Program-made: the position numbers and the translations under genes
In this document: positions 22,610 to 31,243 of the stretch, in pieces
How positions within the stretch are numbered: the first letter of the stretch is position 1
Layout of the letters: each line of letters starts with the position of its first letter
The notes under the pieces: generated by a model
What the model was told of the DNA's origin: nothing
Seen by the model: the letters and a program-made list of their open reading frames with translations, nothing else
Databases searched by the model: none
NCBI GenBank assembly: GCA_030247855.1
Contig: JAPDRN010000144.1
Span: 19,554-83,553 of the forward strand
Length of the DNA: 64,000 nucleotides
Direction: 5' to 3'
Origin: Knufia peltigerae
Taxonomy: Eukaryota > Ascomycota > Eurotiomycetes > Chaetothyriales > Trichomeriaceae

Positions 22610-25135
22610 ATGTTCAAGAACGTCTTGTTCCAACTGCACTGGCTGCTGGGCATCAGCGCTGGTGCCATCCTGGCCGTGATGGGCCTGAGCGGTGCAGTCC
22701 TGTCGTTCGAGGATGAACTGCTGCGCGCGGCCAATCCCGGCTTCGCCGAGATCGCCGAGCATCATGCCGACAACCAGCAGCCGCTCGCCTTGAGCGAGCT
22801 GGTGCCGTTGCTGCAGGCAGATAGCGAGCGGTCGCTGCAGCGCCTGCGGGTGGATGCCAGCGGCCAGCGGCCATCGGTGGCACGCTTTGCCGGCGGCAAG
22901 GACCACTGGGTCTATTTCGACCCCTACAGCGGCGCGCGCTTCAGCGCGCTGCGTGGACAGGCTTTCTTCGATTTCGTCGAGGACCTGCACCGCCATATGG
23001 TTGCCGGAGAGCGTGGCTCGTGGATTACCGGCAGCTGCGCGATCGCCCTGCTGTTCTTCACCCTGTCCGGGTTGTACCTGCGCTGGCCGCGCCGCTGGTG
23101 GCACTGGCGCAGCTGGCTGGCAGTGGAGTGGGCGCGCAAGGGTCGCGGCTTCCTGTGGAGTCTGCATTCGGTGATCGGCACCTGGGTGCTGCTGATCTAC
23201 CTGATGAGCGCGCTGACCGGGTTGTGGTGGTCGTTCGACTGGTATCGCAACGGGCTGAACCAGCTGCTGGGTGTGGCGCCCACCGCCAAGCACAAACTCG
23301 CCACGGATCGTCCCCTGGATCTGCGCAATGTCGAGGCCACGTTGTATGCGCTGCCCGGCGTGCGCCAGGGCTTCATCGACCTGCGGCTGCCGGAGAAGCC
23401 CGGCCAAGCACTCAACGTGCGGGTGATGTCGGCTGATCCCGCGCAGCGCGGCGGCCATCATGACCGTGCACATGACCTGCTGCAGCTCGACCCGGCCACC
23501 GGCGCGGTTCTCGACGCGCGCCCCTACGCGCGCCAGGGGGCTGGCGGCCAGCTCACCACCAGCATGTTCGCCTTGCACTCGGGCAGCTTCTTCGGCATGC
23601 CCGGACGTATCGTGGTGATGCTCAGCAGCCTGGGCATGTGCCTGTTCTTCATCACCGGTTGGCTGTTGTACCTGGACCGCCGCCGCGGCCAGCGCGCCGC
23701 GCGCGCGCTGCGGCAGACCGTTCCGGCAGCGGCACTCCGCGCCGGGGACACACCGTGGCTGGTGGTGCATGCCAGCCAGAGCGGCCTGGCCGAACAGTTG
23801 GCCTGGCGTGCGGCGGCACAGCTGCAGGCGGCCGGCGACGGGGTGCAGGTACTGCCGCTTGCGCGTGTGACTGCCTCGCAGCTGCAGGCCACCACCCAAG
23901 CGCTGCTGGTACTCAGCACCTTCGGTGATGGCGAACCACCGGACAATGCACGGCGCAGCGCACGCCAGTTGCTGGCACAGCATCCGGACCTTTCCGGGCT
24001 GCGTTACGGCATGCTCGCGCTGGGTGACCACCAGTACGCGCAGTTCTGCGGGTTCGGCTTGCAGGTGGACGACTGGCTGGCCCGCGCGGGCGCGCAGCCG
24101 TTGTTCGCACGCATCGACGTCGATGCTGCTTCGGTGGTGGCGCTGCGCCAATGGCAGCTGCAGTTGGCTGGGCTGACCGGCATCGACACCGATGACAGCG
24201 TGCTGCCGGCAGCCACGGTGATGCACGACTGGCGCCTGCTCGGCCGCACCCTGCTCAACGCCGGCAGCGTCGGTGGCCCGATCTGGAAGATCCGCCTAGC
24301 AGCGCCGGCCGATGTTGATTGGCAGGCCGGCGACATTCTGCACATCGCACCACGTCACGACGCGCTGCACGTACACGCGGTACTTCGGGCGCATGGTCTG
24401 GATCCACTGCAACCGATGCTGATCGACGGTGGCACGAAAACGCTGCTGGAACTGGCCAGCGAACGCGTGCTGCCCGAACCTGGCAGTGCATTGCAGGTGC
24501 AGGATGCAGGCCTATGGTTGTCAGGCCTGCCGTCACTGCCGGGGCGTGAATATTCCATCGCCTCATGCGCCGTCGATGGCGAGGTGGAACTGGTGGTGCG
24601 GCTGGTCCACGACACAGCAGGTCGCGCGGGCCTGGGTTCGGGCTGGCTGGCCCTGCATGCGCCTACGGGTGGTGCAGTTGCCGCCCGCGTGCATCGCAAC
24701 CCGGGCTTCCATCGGCGGCCAGGCGCGCCGATGGTGCTGATCGGCAACGGCACCGGCATCGCCGGCCTGCGCAGCCTGCTGCGCGAAGCCGCGCATCACG
24801 GCGAGCACGGCCATTGGCTGCTGTTCGGCGAGCGTCAGCGCGCGCACGATTTCCTGTTCGCCGACGAGATCATCCGGTGGCAGGCTGACGGGCATCTGCT
24901 GCGTTTGGATCAGGCCTATTCGCGTGATGTGGACGATGGCAGCTACGTACAGCATCGACTGCGCGCTGCGACAGATGAACTGCAGGCGTGGTTGGCACGA
25001 GGCGCAGTGATCCATGTGTGTGGATCGCTGCACGGCATGGCCGAAGGCGTGGACCAGGTGCTGCGCGAGGCACTGGGCGATGAAATGGTGGAACTGCTGC
25101 TGGAGAGCGGGCGCTACCGGCGCGACGTGTATTGA
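22610..25135 (+). CDS. PepSY-domain membrane protein fused to a flavodoxin/sulfite-reductase-type flavoprotein
   Basis: An 841-aa fusion. The N-terminal PiuB/PepSY part (about 1-370) has four membrane helices (LHWLLGISAGAILAVMGLSG at the start, a later LFFITGWLLYLDRRRG) with conserved His residues. A flavodoxin domain follows (about 380-525, VVHASQSGLAEQLAWRAA, VLSTFGDGEPP), then an FAD/NADPH reductase module of CysJ type (about 540-841, PGREYSIASC, IGNGTGIAGLRSLL). The layout suggests NADPH-driven electron transfer across the inner membrane to reduce ferric siderophores. The Fur box upstream supports an iron role; the exact substrate is inferred. Confidence 0.9.
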   Translation: MFKNVLFQLHWLLGISAGAILAVMGLSGAVLSFEDELLRAANPGFAEIAEHHADNQQPLALSELVPLLQADSERSLQRLRVDASGQRPSVARFAGGKDHWVYFDPYSGARFSALRGQAFFDFVEDLHRHMVAGERGSWITGSCAIALLFFTLSGLYLRWPRRWWHWRSWLAVEWARKGRGFLWSLHSVIGTWVLLIYLMSALTGLWWSFDWYRNGLNQLLGVAPTAKHKLATDRPLDLRNVEATLYALPGVRQGFIDLRLPEKPGQALNVRVMSADPAQRGGHHDRAHDLLQLDPATGAVLDARPYARQGAGGQLTTSMFALHSGSFFGMPGRIVVMLSSLGMCLFFITGWLLYLDRRRGQRAARALRQTVPAAALRAGDTPWLVVHASQSGLAEQLAWRAAAQLQAAGDGVQVLPLARVTASQLQATTQALLVLSTFGDGEPPDNARRSARQLLAQHPDLSGLRYGMLALGDHQYAQFCGFGLQVDDWLARAGAQPLFARIDVDAASVVALRQWQLQLAGLTGIDTDDSVLPAATVMHDWRLLGRTLLNAGSVGGPIWKIRLAAPADVDWQAGDILHIAPRHDALHVHAVLRAHGLDPLQPMLIDGGTKTLLELASERVLPEPGSALQVQDAGLWLSGLPSLPGREYSIASCAVDGEVELVVRLVHDTAGRAGLGSGWLALHAPTGGAVAARVHRNPGFHRRPGAPMVLIGNGTGIAGLRSLLREAAHHGEHGHWLLFGERQRAHDFLFADEIIRWQADGHLLRLDQAYSRDVDDGSYVQHRLRAATDELQAWLARGAVIHVCGSLHGMAEGVDQVLREALGDEMVELLLESGRYRRDVY

Positions 25136-25142
25136 GTCCGTT

Positions 25143-25206
25143 CGCCGGGCATGGCCCGGCGCTACCCATCATGGGTTTCAACGGTAGCGCCGGGCCATGC
25201 CCGGCG
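25143..25206. repeat. Inverted SMAG pair
   Basis: A minus-strand GTAG palindrome at 25143-25165 and a plus-strand one at 25184-25206 share the core GCGCCGGGCCATGCCCGGCG. Together they form a larger cruciform-type inverted repeat between the two convergent genes. Confidence 0.9.
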
Positions 25207-25221
25207 AAGGCGATCAGGCCA

Positions 25222-27759
25222 TCACGCCGCCGACCGCGCCCGGCGCTCGGGCTGTAGTCGGAACGCTGCCACCGCTTCGGCCAGCGCGCGCACCTGGGTC
25301 TGCATCTGCGCAGTCGACGCGCCAGCCTCTTCCACCAGGCTCGCATTGCGCTGCGTGCTGGCCTCCATCTGTACGACGGTCTGGTTTACCTGGGCAATGC
25401 CTGCATGCTGTTCGTGCGAGGCACTGCGGATACCGGCCAGCAGACCGGCCAACTGCTGCACGCTGCTGACGATCTCGTCCATCGTGGTGCCCGCCTGCTC
25501 GGCCTGCATACTGCCCTGGCCTACCCGCGCCATCGAATCCTCGATCAGTTCCTTGATCTGCTTGGCCGCGTCCGCACTGCGCTGGGCCAGCAAGCGGACT
25601 TCGGCCGCCACCACCGCGAAGCTGCGACCCTGCTCGCCTGCACGCGCCGCCTCCACTGCCGCGTTGAGGGCCAGGATATTGGTCTGGAAGGCGATGCCAT
25701 CGATCAGCTGGATGATGTCGCCGATGCGCCGCGACGACGCGCTGATGCCGTGCATGGTCGCCACCACCTGGCCGACCGCAGCGCCGCCGCGCTCGGCAAC
25801 CTTGGCGGCATCGCGCACCAGTCCGTCAGCACGCCCCGCGGCGTCGGCATTGCGGCCGACGGTGTCAGTCAGCTCATGCATCGATGCCGCGGTTTCCTCC
25901 AGGTTGGCCGCCTGTTGCTCGGTGCGGTGGGACAGATCGTGATGGCCGGCAACGATCTCGCCCACGCCCACATCCAGGCGGACCGTGGCCTGCTGGATAC
26001 GGGTGACGATGTGGCCCAGCTGCGCGACGGTGGCGTTGGCATCGTCACGCATGCGGGCGAACACGCCCTGCAGGTCGCCCTCCAGGCGCACGCTCAGGTC
26101 GCCGCGTGCCAGTGCGGCCAGCAGCGCCTGCAGATCGCTGAGGTTGGTCTCGAAGGTGGACAGCAGGCGGTTGATGCTGGTCGACAGCGTGCGCACGAAG
26201 CCCTGCTTGCCCTCCAGCGCGATGCGCCCCTGCAGCTCGCCATGCGCCGCCGCGTCGACCAATGCCGCCACTTCGGTTTCCAGCAGTGTCTCCAGCGCGC
26301 GGCTGCGCCATTCCACTGCCACGCCGAGGAAGTGGTCGCCCTCGACGATGGCGTTGGCGATCAGCTGATAGCGGGTGCCGGCGTGGCCGATTTCGCGCTC
26401 TTCGCGCTGACGGGCACCAATCAGCCCCGCCAGTGCCGGGTGCAGGCGGACCGCGTCGCTGCCAAGCAACGTCTCTGCAGGAAGATCCAGCAGCTGCAGC
26501 AGCGCTGGATTGGCGTAGGCCACCTGCCCTTCCGCGTCGACCACCATCAAGCCGGTCTGCGCGCTGTCCAGCGCCTGCCGCACGCGCGTGTTGCCGCGCG
26601 CAACCGCGCGTTCGGTCTCGGTGCGCGCACGCAGGCGTTGCTGCATGTCGACCAGGCGCTGCGCGAGCTGGCCGATCTCATCATTGGCGTTGTGCACGCG
26701 CAGCGTGGTGTCGAGCCGGTCATCGGCGATATCGCCTGCAAAGCGCAGGGTGTCCTGGATCGGTCGACGCACCGCGCGCACCACCAGCACCAGACTTGTG
26801 ATCAGCACACCGGCCACCAGCAGCAGGGTGGCCACGAACAGCACGCTGGCCATCCTTGCACCCGATCGTTGGCGCAGTTGTGCCTGTTCCAATGCCGCGA
26901 CCTGGGCCTGCTGGAACGCGGCCAGTGCCGGGCCGACGGCCGCCGCGGTCTCGAGCAGCGACTGCGCCTCCACGTCCAGGCCGACGCGCGCGGCGGTATA
27001 GCCCAGCAACGCGGCCTGGTAGGCTTCCATGCCATTGCGTATGCGGTCCTGCACCTCGGCGGGCAGGCCGGCCAATGCCAGGTCGAAGGGCAGCTTTTCT
27101 TCGCTGGCACGATCGGCGTGGGTGGAATCGCCATCGAGCAGCAGCAACGCTTCCTGGCGCCGCATCCGCTGCACATGCAGGGACATCGCAGGGCGCTCCA
27201 GCGCATCCACCTGCGCCTGCAGCGCGTCGGCCGCCTGCTGCAGCTGCGCGGCCAGGCCGGCGTCGCCGCGCCCCATCTCATCCACCCGCTCGAACAATGC
27301 GGCGATGCCCTGTGAGAAGGCATCGACCGCCTCGGCCATCGCCTGCAGCGCCTTGCGCCGACCCGCATCCATCGGCATGCCACGCAAGGCCTGCAGGTCC
27401 TGCTTCAACATCTGCTGCGTGGCCAGCAACTGGCTACGGTCTGCATCATCGAAACTGCGCGCATACTGGGTCTGCAGGCGCCGGGCCTCGGCCACCCGCG
27501 CTGCCAGCGAAGCAACGCGGTCACTGCCGTGCTGGTAGCTGGCCTGGTCACGGGCCGCCTGCGTGCTCGCATGGCTGGTCCAGGCGTGGACGGCGGCGAT
27601 GGTCACCAGGCCCAGGCTGCAGACCAACAAAGTCGCCTTGAGCTTGTCGGCAACGCTGAGCCGATGTGGCTGCAGCCAGCGCAGCAGGCCAGGCAAACGG
27701 GAACGCAACCCGACAACGCGGCTACGCAGGGACCGAAGGTGGGAAACGACGGCCGACAT
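25222..27759 (-). CDS. Methyl-accepting chemotaxis protein with PAS domain
   Basis: An 845-aa transmembrane chemoreceptor. TM1 is at about 41-60, an all-helical periplasmic sensor at about 61-298, and TM2 at about 300-325 (VLFVATLLLVAGVLITSLVL). Then come a HAMP segment, a PAS domain (about 395-490, SAQTGLMVVDAEGQVAYANP), a second HAMP-like helix, and the signalling tip with ALNAAVEAARAGEQGRSFA around residue 700. The C-terminus (RLQPERRARSAA) lacks a CheR-docking pentapeptide. The ATG at 27759 is chosen; the longer open frame reaches the NAT promoter. The ligand is unknown. Confidence 0.93.
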   Translation of the reverse strand: MSAVVSHLRSLRSRVVGLRSRLPGLLRWLQPHRLSVADKLKATLLVCSLGLVTIAAVHAWTSHASTQAARDQASYQHGSDRVASLAARVAEARRLQTQYARSFDDADRSQLLATQQMLKQDLQALRGMPMDAGRRKALQAMAEAVDAFSQGIAALFERVDEMGRGDAGLAAQLQQAADALQAQVDALERPAMSLHVQRMRRQEALLLLDGDSTHADRASEEKLPFDLALAGLPAEVQDRIRNGMEAYQAALLGYTAARVGLDVEAQSLLETAAAVGPALAAFQQAQVAALEQAQLRQRSGARMASVLFVATLLLVAGVLITSLVLVVRAVRRPIQDTLRFAGDIADDRLDTTLRVHNANDEIGQLAQRLVDMQQRLRARTETERAVARGNTRVRQALDSAQTGLMVVDAEGQVAYANPALLQLLDLPAETLLGSDAVRLHPALAGLIGARQREEREIGHAGTRYQLIANAIVEGDHFLGVAVEWRSRALETLLETEVAALVDAAAHGELQGRIALEGKQGFVRTLSTSINRLLSTFETNLSDLQALLAALARGDLSVRLEGDLQGVFARMRDDANATVAQLGHIVTRIQQATVRLDVGVGEIVAGHHDLSHRTEQQAANLEETAASMHELTDTVGRNADAAGRADGLVRDAAKVAERGGAAVGQVVATMHGISASSRRIGDIIQLIDGIAFQTNILALNAAVEAARAGEQGRSFAVVAAEVRLLAQRSADAAKQIKELIEDSMARVGQGSMQAEQAGTTMDEIVSSVQQLAGLLAGIRSASHEQHAGIAQVNQTVVQMEASTQRNASLVEEAGASTAQMQTQVRALAEAVAAFRLQPERRARSAA

Positions 27760-27961
27760 GACAGACTCCAGGCGGAAGGACGCACCTGTATCGACCGGTC
27801 GCAGAGGAACTTTAGCTCCGGGCTGAATCCGGCCCCGAGCGGCGGGCAGTTGTCGCTGTTGTACCGGCCGTAGGCGACCGGGGGATGACACCGGCGGGAT
27901 GCGCTTGACCTCAACCCCGGTTGCGGTATCACAGTGGAGGCCCCTGCCCGTGGTGCCTGCC

Positions 27962-28795
27962 ATGTCCATCGACGTCCCCCGCTACCTGCAGCGCCTGCAG
28001 CTGGATGCCCGGCCTCCGCTCACCCTGGCCGGGCTGACCCTGCTGCAGCAGCGCCACAACGCCCTGCTGCCGTTCGAGACCCTGACCAGCCTGCTGCGCG
28101 ACGCGGTGGCGATCGACCTGGACAGCGTCCAGCACAAGCTGCTGCACGCGCAGCGCGGCGGTTACTGCTTCGAACTCAATGGCGCGTTCCTGGCGCTGCT
28201 GCAGGCCTTGGGCTTCGATGCGCAGCCGCTGAGCGCACGGGTGCTGCTGTCGGCTGTCGATGGCGAACTGACCGCGCGTACGCACCTGCTCCTTCGGGTG
28301 CGTCTGCAGGACGAGGAATGGCTGGTCGATACCGGCTTCGGCAGCCTGACCCCGACCGTACCGCTGCGCCTGCACGAGACCGCAGTGCAGGACACACCGC
28401 ACGAGCGTTACCGCGTGCGGACGCTGGATGATGGCGACTTCATGCTCGCCGCCAAGGCGGGGGATGACTGGCGGGCACTGTACCGCTTCGACCTGCAGCC
28501 ACCGGCGCCGATCGACAACGAGGTAGGCAACTGGTACGTGTGCACGCATCCGCAGTCGAGCTTTCCCGGCCAGCTGCGTGCATCACTGACCGGGCCGGAT
28601 TGGCGACGCACCATCGGCAGCGGCAACTACACCGAATATCGCCCGGGCCAGGTACCGGCCAAACGCCCGCTGCGCGATGTGCAGGACGTGCGCGAGGTGC
28701 TGCAGCAGGCCTTCGGCATGCGCCTTCCGGACGATCCGCGATTGGATCCGGCCATCGCCGACTGGCTGCAGCGATCGCGCGCCGCGTCCGTGTAG
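27962..28795 (+). CDS. nat: Arylamine N-acetyltransferase
   Basis: A 277-aa NAT enzyme that moves acetyl from acetyl-CoA to arylamines, hydrazines and similar xenobiotics. The catalytic triad is visible: Cys in QRGGYCFELNGAF (near residue 69), His in TARTHLLLRV (near 107) and Asp in WLVDTGFGSLTP (near 122). Length is normal for bacterial NATs. The ATG at 27962 is chosen; the frame extends to 27899 into the promoter region shared with the divergent chemoreceptor gene. Its TAG stop lies in GTAGCGCCAC, a SMAG fragment. Confidence 0.94.
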   Translation: MSIDVPRYLQRLQLDARPPLTLAGLTLLQQRHNALLPFETLTSLLRDAVAIDLDSVQHKLLHAQRGGYCFELNGAFLALLQALGFDAQPLSARVLLSAVDGELTARTHLLLRVRLQDEEWLVDTGFGSLTPTVPLRLHETAVQDTPHERYRVRTLDDGDFMLAAKAGDDWRALYRFDLQPPAPIDNEVGNWYVCTHPQSSFPGQLRASLTGPDWRRTIGSGNYTEYRPGQVPAKRPLRDVQDVREVLQQAFGMRLPDDPRLDPAIADWLQRSRAASV

Positions 28796-28826
28796 CGCCA
28801 CGCGATGTTCGGCTGCTGACTCAGGG

Positions 28827-29184
28827 CTATGGGGTGACGGGTGCCTGCAGGCAATCCGGTTGCCCTCGCTGTCGCGGATCTCGGCCACCCGCCAGCCAGC
28901 GGCCACGGCCGGGCCGAAGCACAGCACCGCGCCGGCCTGCAGGGCACGCTGCACGCTCCGATCCAGATCGTCCACGCCCAGGCAGATGCGCGGGCCGTGC
29001 TCCGACGGTACGTAGTCGGCGCCGTGCTGGCACCTGCGGCGTCGTCGTTGAACGACAGGTAGGCCATCCGGCAGTCATGCACGTGGATCGGCGTATCGAT
29101 ATCCACCTGCAGCCGTTACCGGTAGAACGCCATGGCACGCTCCAGGTCGGCAACGGAAACTTCAACGTGCAGGATGGGATTCAT
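28827..29184 (-). pseudogene. Broken VOC/glyoxalase-type protein
   Basis: The gene starts well (MNPILHVEVSVADLERAMAF, an N-terminal VOC signature) but meets a TAA after 22 codons (29116-29118). The same frame continues with RLQVDIDTPIHVHDCRMAYL, and near 29030 the conserved sequence jumps to another frame (PSEHGPRICLGVDDLDRSVQ, then AAGWRVAEIRDSEGN), which is the typical C-terminal VOC strand. A stop plus at least one frameshift mark it as inactive. The 3' end is set at the first stop of the third frame and is approximate. It lies convergent to the NAT gene. Confidence 0.8.
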
Positions 29185-29297
29185 GGTGATCAGGCTTGGC
29201 GTGCAGGCGGATGAAACACAGGATCGCAGCTCTGCACACCACACGATATGGCGGCAGCTGGCATGCTGGGCAGCCCGACACCGAGCTGGAACCGCGC

Positions 29298-30014
29298 ATG
29301 TCCCTGGCCACTCACCGTCATGCGTTGGCCCCGCTGGGCTTCCTGCGCGTTGCCATCAACCTCGGCAACCCGGTGCTGGCCCAGGGCGACGCCAATGCAC
29401 CACGCGGGCCGTCGGTGGATCTGGCCACCGCACTGGCACAGCGGCTTGGTGTGCACGTCCGCTTCAGTTGCCATGACGCGGCCGCATCGGTGGTGGCAGC
29501 AGCGAGCGACGATGCGTGGGACCTGGCCTTCCTGGCGGTGGACCCGGCACGCGCTGACCGCATTGCCTTCAGTGCACCGTATGTGGAAATCGAAGGAACC
29601 TACCTGGTGCGCAATGACAGCCCAGCACGGCAGGTTGCAGATCTCGATCACGACGGGCTGCGCATCGCGGTGGGCCGCGGCGCCGCCTACGATCTGTTCC
29701 TCAGCCGTGAACTGCGACAGGCAACGATTGAACGCGCCGATACCTCGGCCGCCGCCATCACCCTGTTCGACCAGCAGCGGCTGGATGCAGCGGCCGGCGT
29801 ACGCCAACCCCTGCAGGCCTGGGCACAGGTGCATCCCGGCCATCGCGTGCTGGCAGATCGCTTCACCGTGATCCAGCAGGCGGTCGCAGCGCCCGTTGCT
29901 CGACCCGCAGCGGCGTTGCAGGCACTGTTCGCGGAAGTGGAAGCCATCAAGGCCGGGCCGCTGCTGGGCGAGGCCTTCGCACGTGCCGGGCAGGCGGTCA
30001 CGCTGGTGCGCTGA
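29298..30014 (+). CDS. Solute-binding (SBP_bac_3-type) domain protein without signal peptide
   Basis: A 238-aa protein resembling amino-acid-binding proteins of ABC systems: LGFLRVAINLGNPVLA, GPSVDLATALAQRLGV, DLAFLAVDPARADRIAFSAPYVEIEGTYLVR (short parts quoted) and DGLRIAVGRGAAYDLFLSREL. It begins MSLATHRHALAPLG with no signal peptide or lipobox, and no ABC permease or ATPase is nearby. It may be cytosolic, or its true start may be missed; the frame is open to 29196, without a signal-like sequence there either. Convergent to a LysR gene. The ligand is unknown. Confidence 0.75.
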   Translation: MSLATHRHALAPLGFLRVAINLGNPVLAQGDANAPRGPSVDLATALAQRLGVHVRFSCHDAAASVVAAASDDAWDLAFLAVDPARADRIAFSAPYVEIEGTYLVRNDSPARQVADLDHDGLRIAVGRGAAYDLFLSRELRQATIERADTSAAAITLFDQQRLDAAAGVRQPLQAWAQVHPGHRVLADRFTVIQQAVAAPVARPAAALQALFAEVEAIKAGPLLGEAFARAGQAVTLVR

Positions 30015-30046
30015 CGCACACTCCCCGTCACTACGCTCGCCTGGCG

Positions 30047-30949
30047 CTATCCCGCGTCGGCGGCCTGCATGTGCCGCACATGCTCGGCCGCCTGCGCATG
30101 CAGCCATTCGCGGAAGGCCAGGAAACCACGGTGGCGTACCGAGCGCTGCGGGTACACCAGCCAATGCGGCCATGCGGTTTTCAGGCGCAGGTCCGACAAC
30201 GCAACCAACTGGCCGGAATCCAGCAGCAGCCGCGCCCGCGTGACCCGCCCCAGTGCAACACCGACGCCGTCCAGCGCAGCGCGATGGTGGGCTTCGGAAT
30301 CATCCAGCACCGCCACGAACCGCGCCGGTGGGCGCTGCCCGGTCAGCGCGAACCATGCGCCCCACGCGCCGTCAGGGTCTCCCAGCAGCGGCCACTGCGC
30401 CAACGGTAGGTGGCCGATGCCACCCATGCGCTCGATCAGTGCCGGGCTGGCCATCGGCAGCAGCCATTCGTCGAACAACGGTTCCACCACCAGTCCCGGC
30501 CATTGTCCGCTGCCCAGCCGCAGGGCTGCATCGAACTGCAGTTGCCGGTCGAAGTCGATCAGCCGCTCGCTCGACTGCAGATTGATTTCGATCTGTGGAT
30601 GCGCGGCCACGAAGTTGCCCAGTCGTGGCACCAGCCATGCGCTGGCCATCGACGGCACGGCGCTGAGGGTAAGTACATGCTCTGGCCTCGCGGCGTACGG
30701 CTGGAAGGCTTCATTGATCGCATCCAGATGGGGCCCGACCTGATCCAGCAGGCGCTGTCCCTCCAGGGTCAAGGCCACACCGCGTGCCTGCCGGATCAGC
30801 AGCGGCTGGCCCAGGCGTTCCTCGAGCTGGCGCATCTGATGGCTGAGCGCACTGACCGTCAGGTTCATCGACGCGGCGGCGCGGGACAGGTTGCCCAGGC
30901 GTGCGGCAGCGACGAAGTCCTGCAGGGCATGCAGCGGGGGGCGGGACAT
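30047..30949 (-). CDS. LysR family transcriptional regulator (GcvA-like)
   Basis: A 300-aa regulator with the helix-turn-helix LHALQDFVAAARLGNLSRAA, then AASMNLTVSALSHQMRQLEE and LLIRQARGVALTLEGQRLL, followed by a GcvA-type effector domain (MASAWLVPRLGNFVAAHPQI, ESLQ-type SSERLIDFDRQLQFDAALRL in parts). The start at 30949 begins MSRPPLHALQD. It is divergent from the 64-aa ORF at 31049, and a LysR-type box lies in the 99-bp gap, so it probably controls itself and that ORF. The effector is unknown. Confidence 0.9.
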   Translation of the reverse strand: MSRPPLHALQDFVAAARLGNLSRAAASMNLTVSALSHQMRQLEERLGQPLLIRQARGVALTLEGQRLLDQVGPHLDAINEAFQPYAARPEHVLTLSAVPSMASAWLVPRLGNFVAAHPQIEINLQSSERLIDFDRQLQFDAALRLGSGQWPGLVVEPLFDEWLLPMASPALIERMGGIGHLPLAQWPLLGDPDGAWGAWFALTGQRPPARFVAVLDDSEAHHRAALDGVGVALGRVTRARLLLDSGQLVALSDLRLKTAWPHWLVYPQRSVRHRGFLAFREWLHAQAAEHVRHMQAADAG

Positions 30950-30953
30950 AAGT

Positions 30954-30970
30954 CTTGAATTTCTCTCAAG
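30954..30970. promoter_or_regulatory. LysR-type box upstream of lysR and the small ORF
   Basis: CTTGA-ATTTCTC-TCAAG is a 5-bp-arm inverted repeat containing the T-N11-A pattern. It starts 5 bases from the LysR ATG on the minus strand, suited to autorepression, and about 80 bases from the divergent ORF. Confidence 0.5.
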
Positions 30971-31048
30971 TCAATCTTGCGGAAATGTCGCTTTTTGCGC
31001 CCCCCATGCTGCCCGTATCGTGCATTCCACTCAAGTGGAGGCGCAATC

Positions 31049-31243
31049 ATGAACATCTTCAGCGGTCTGTTGTTCCTGCAGGGGCACGTGACCAACGTTG
31101 CCTTGGCCCAGCGTCTGGCCAATCCCGTTCCCGCAGCGCCCGATGCGCGCCGGACACCGCGGCCGGCCAACGTCCCGGCCACCTCGGGAAGTGTCACCCG
31201 CCGCGCTGCAGGTGCTCCGGCAACCACGGCTCGGGATCGATAG
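31049..31243 (+). CDS. Small hypothetical protein, 64 aa
   Basis: The product begins MNIFSGLLFLQGHVTNVALA, a hydrophobic stretch that may be a membrane-associated or signal-like helix, followed by a Pro/Ala/Arg-rich tail with low complexity. AGTGGAGG lies just upstream of the ATG. It is divergent from a LysR gene with an intergenic LysR box, a layout typical of a regulated target. The 3' end overlaps the convergent GIY-YIG-like gene by 50 bases. I recognise no family, and the tail could be non-coding. Confidence 0.45.
   Translation: MNIFSGLLFLQGHVTNVALAQRLANPVPAAPDARRTPRPANVPATSGSVTRRAAGAPATTARDR

Noticed and set aside
28583..28975. 130-codon minus ORF as an intact VOC protein
   Set aside because: It begins in the middle of a domain and runs into the NAT gene; the true start lies at 29184 in another frame, so it is part of a pseudogene.
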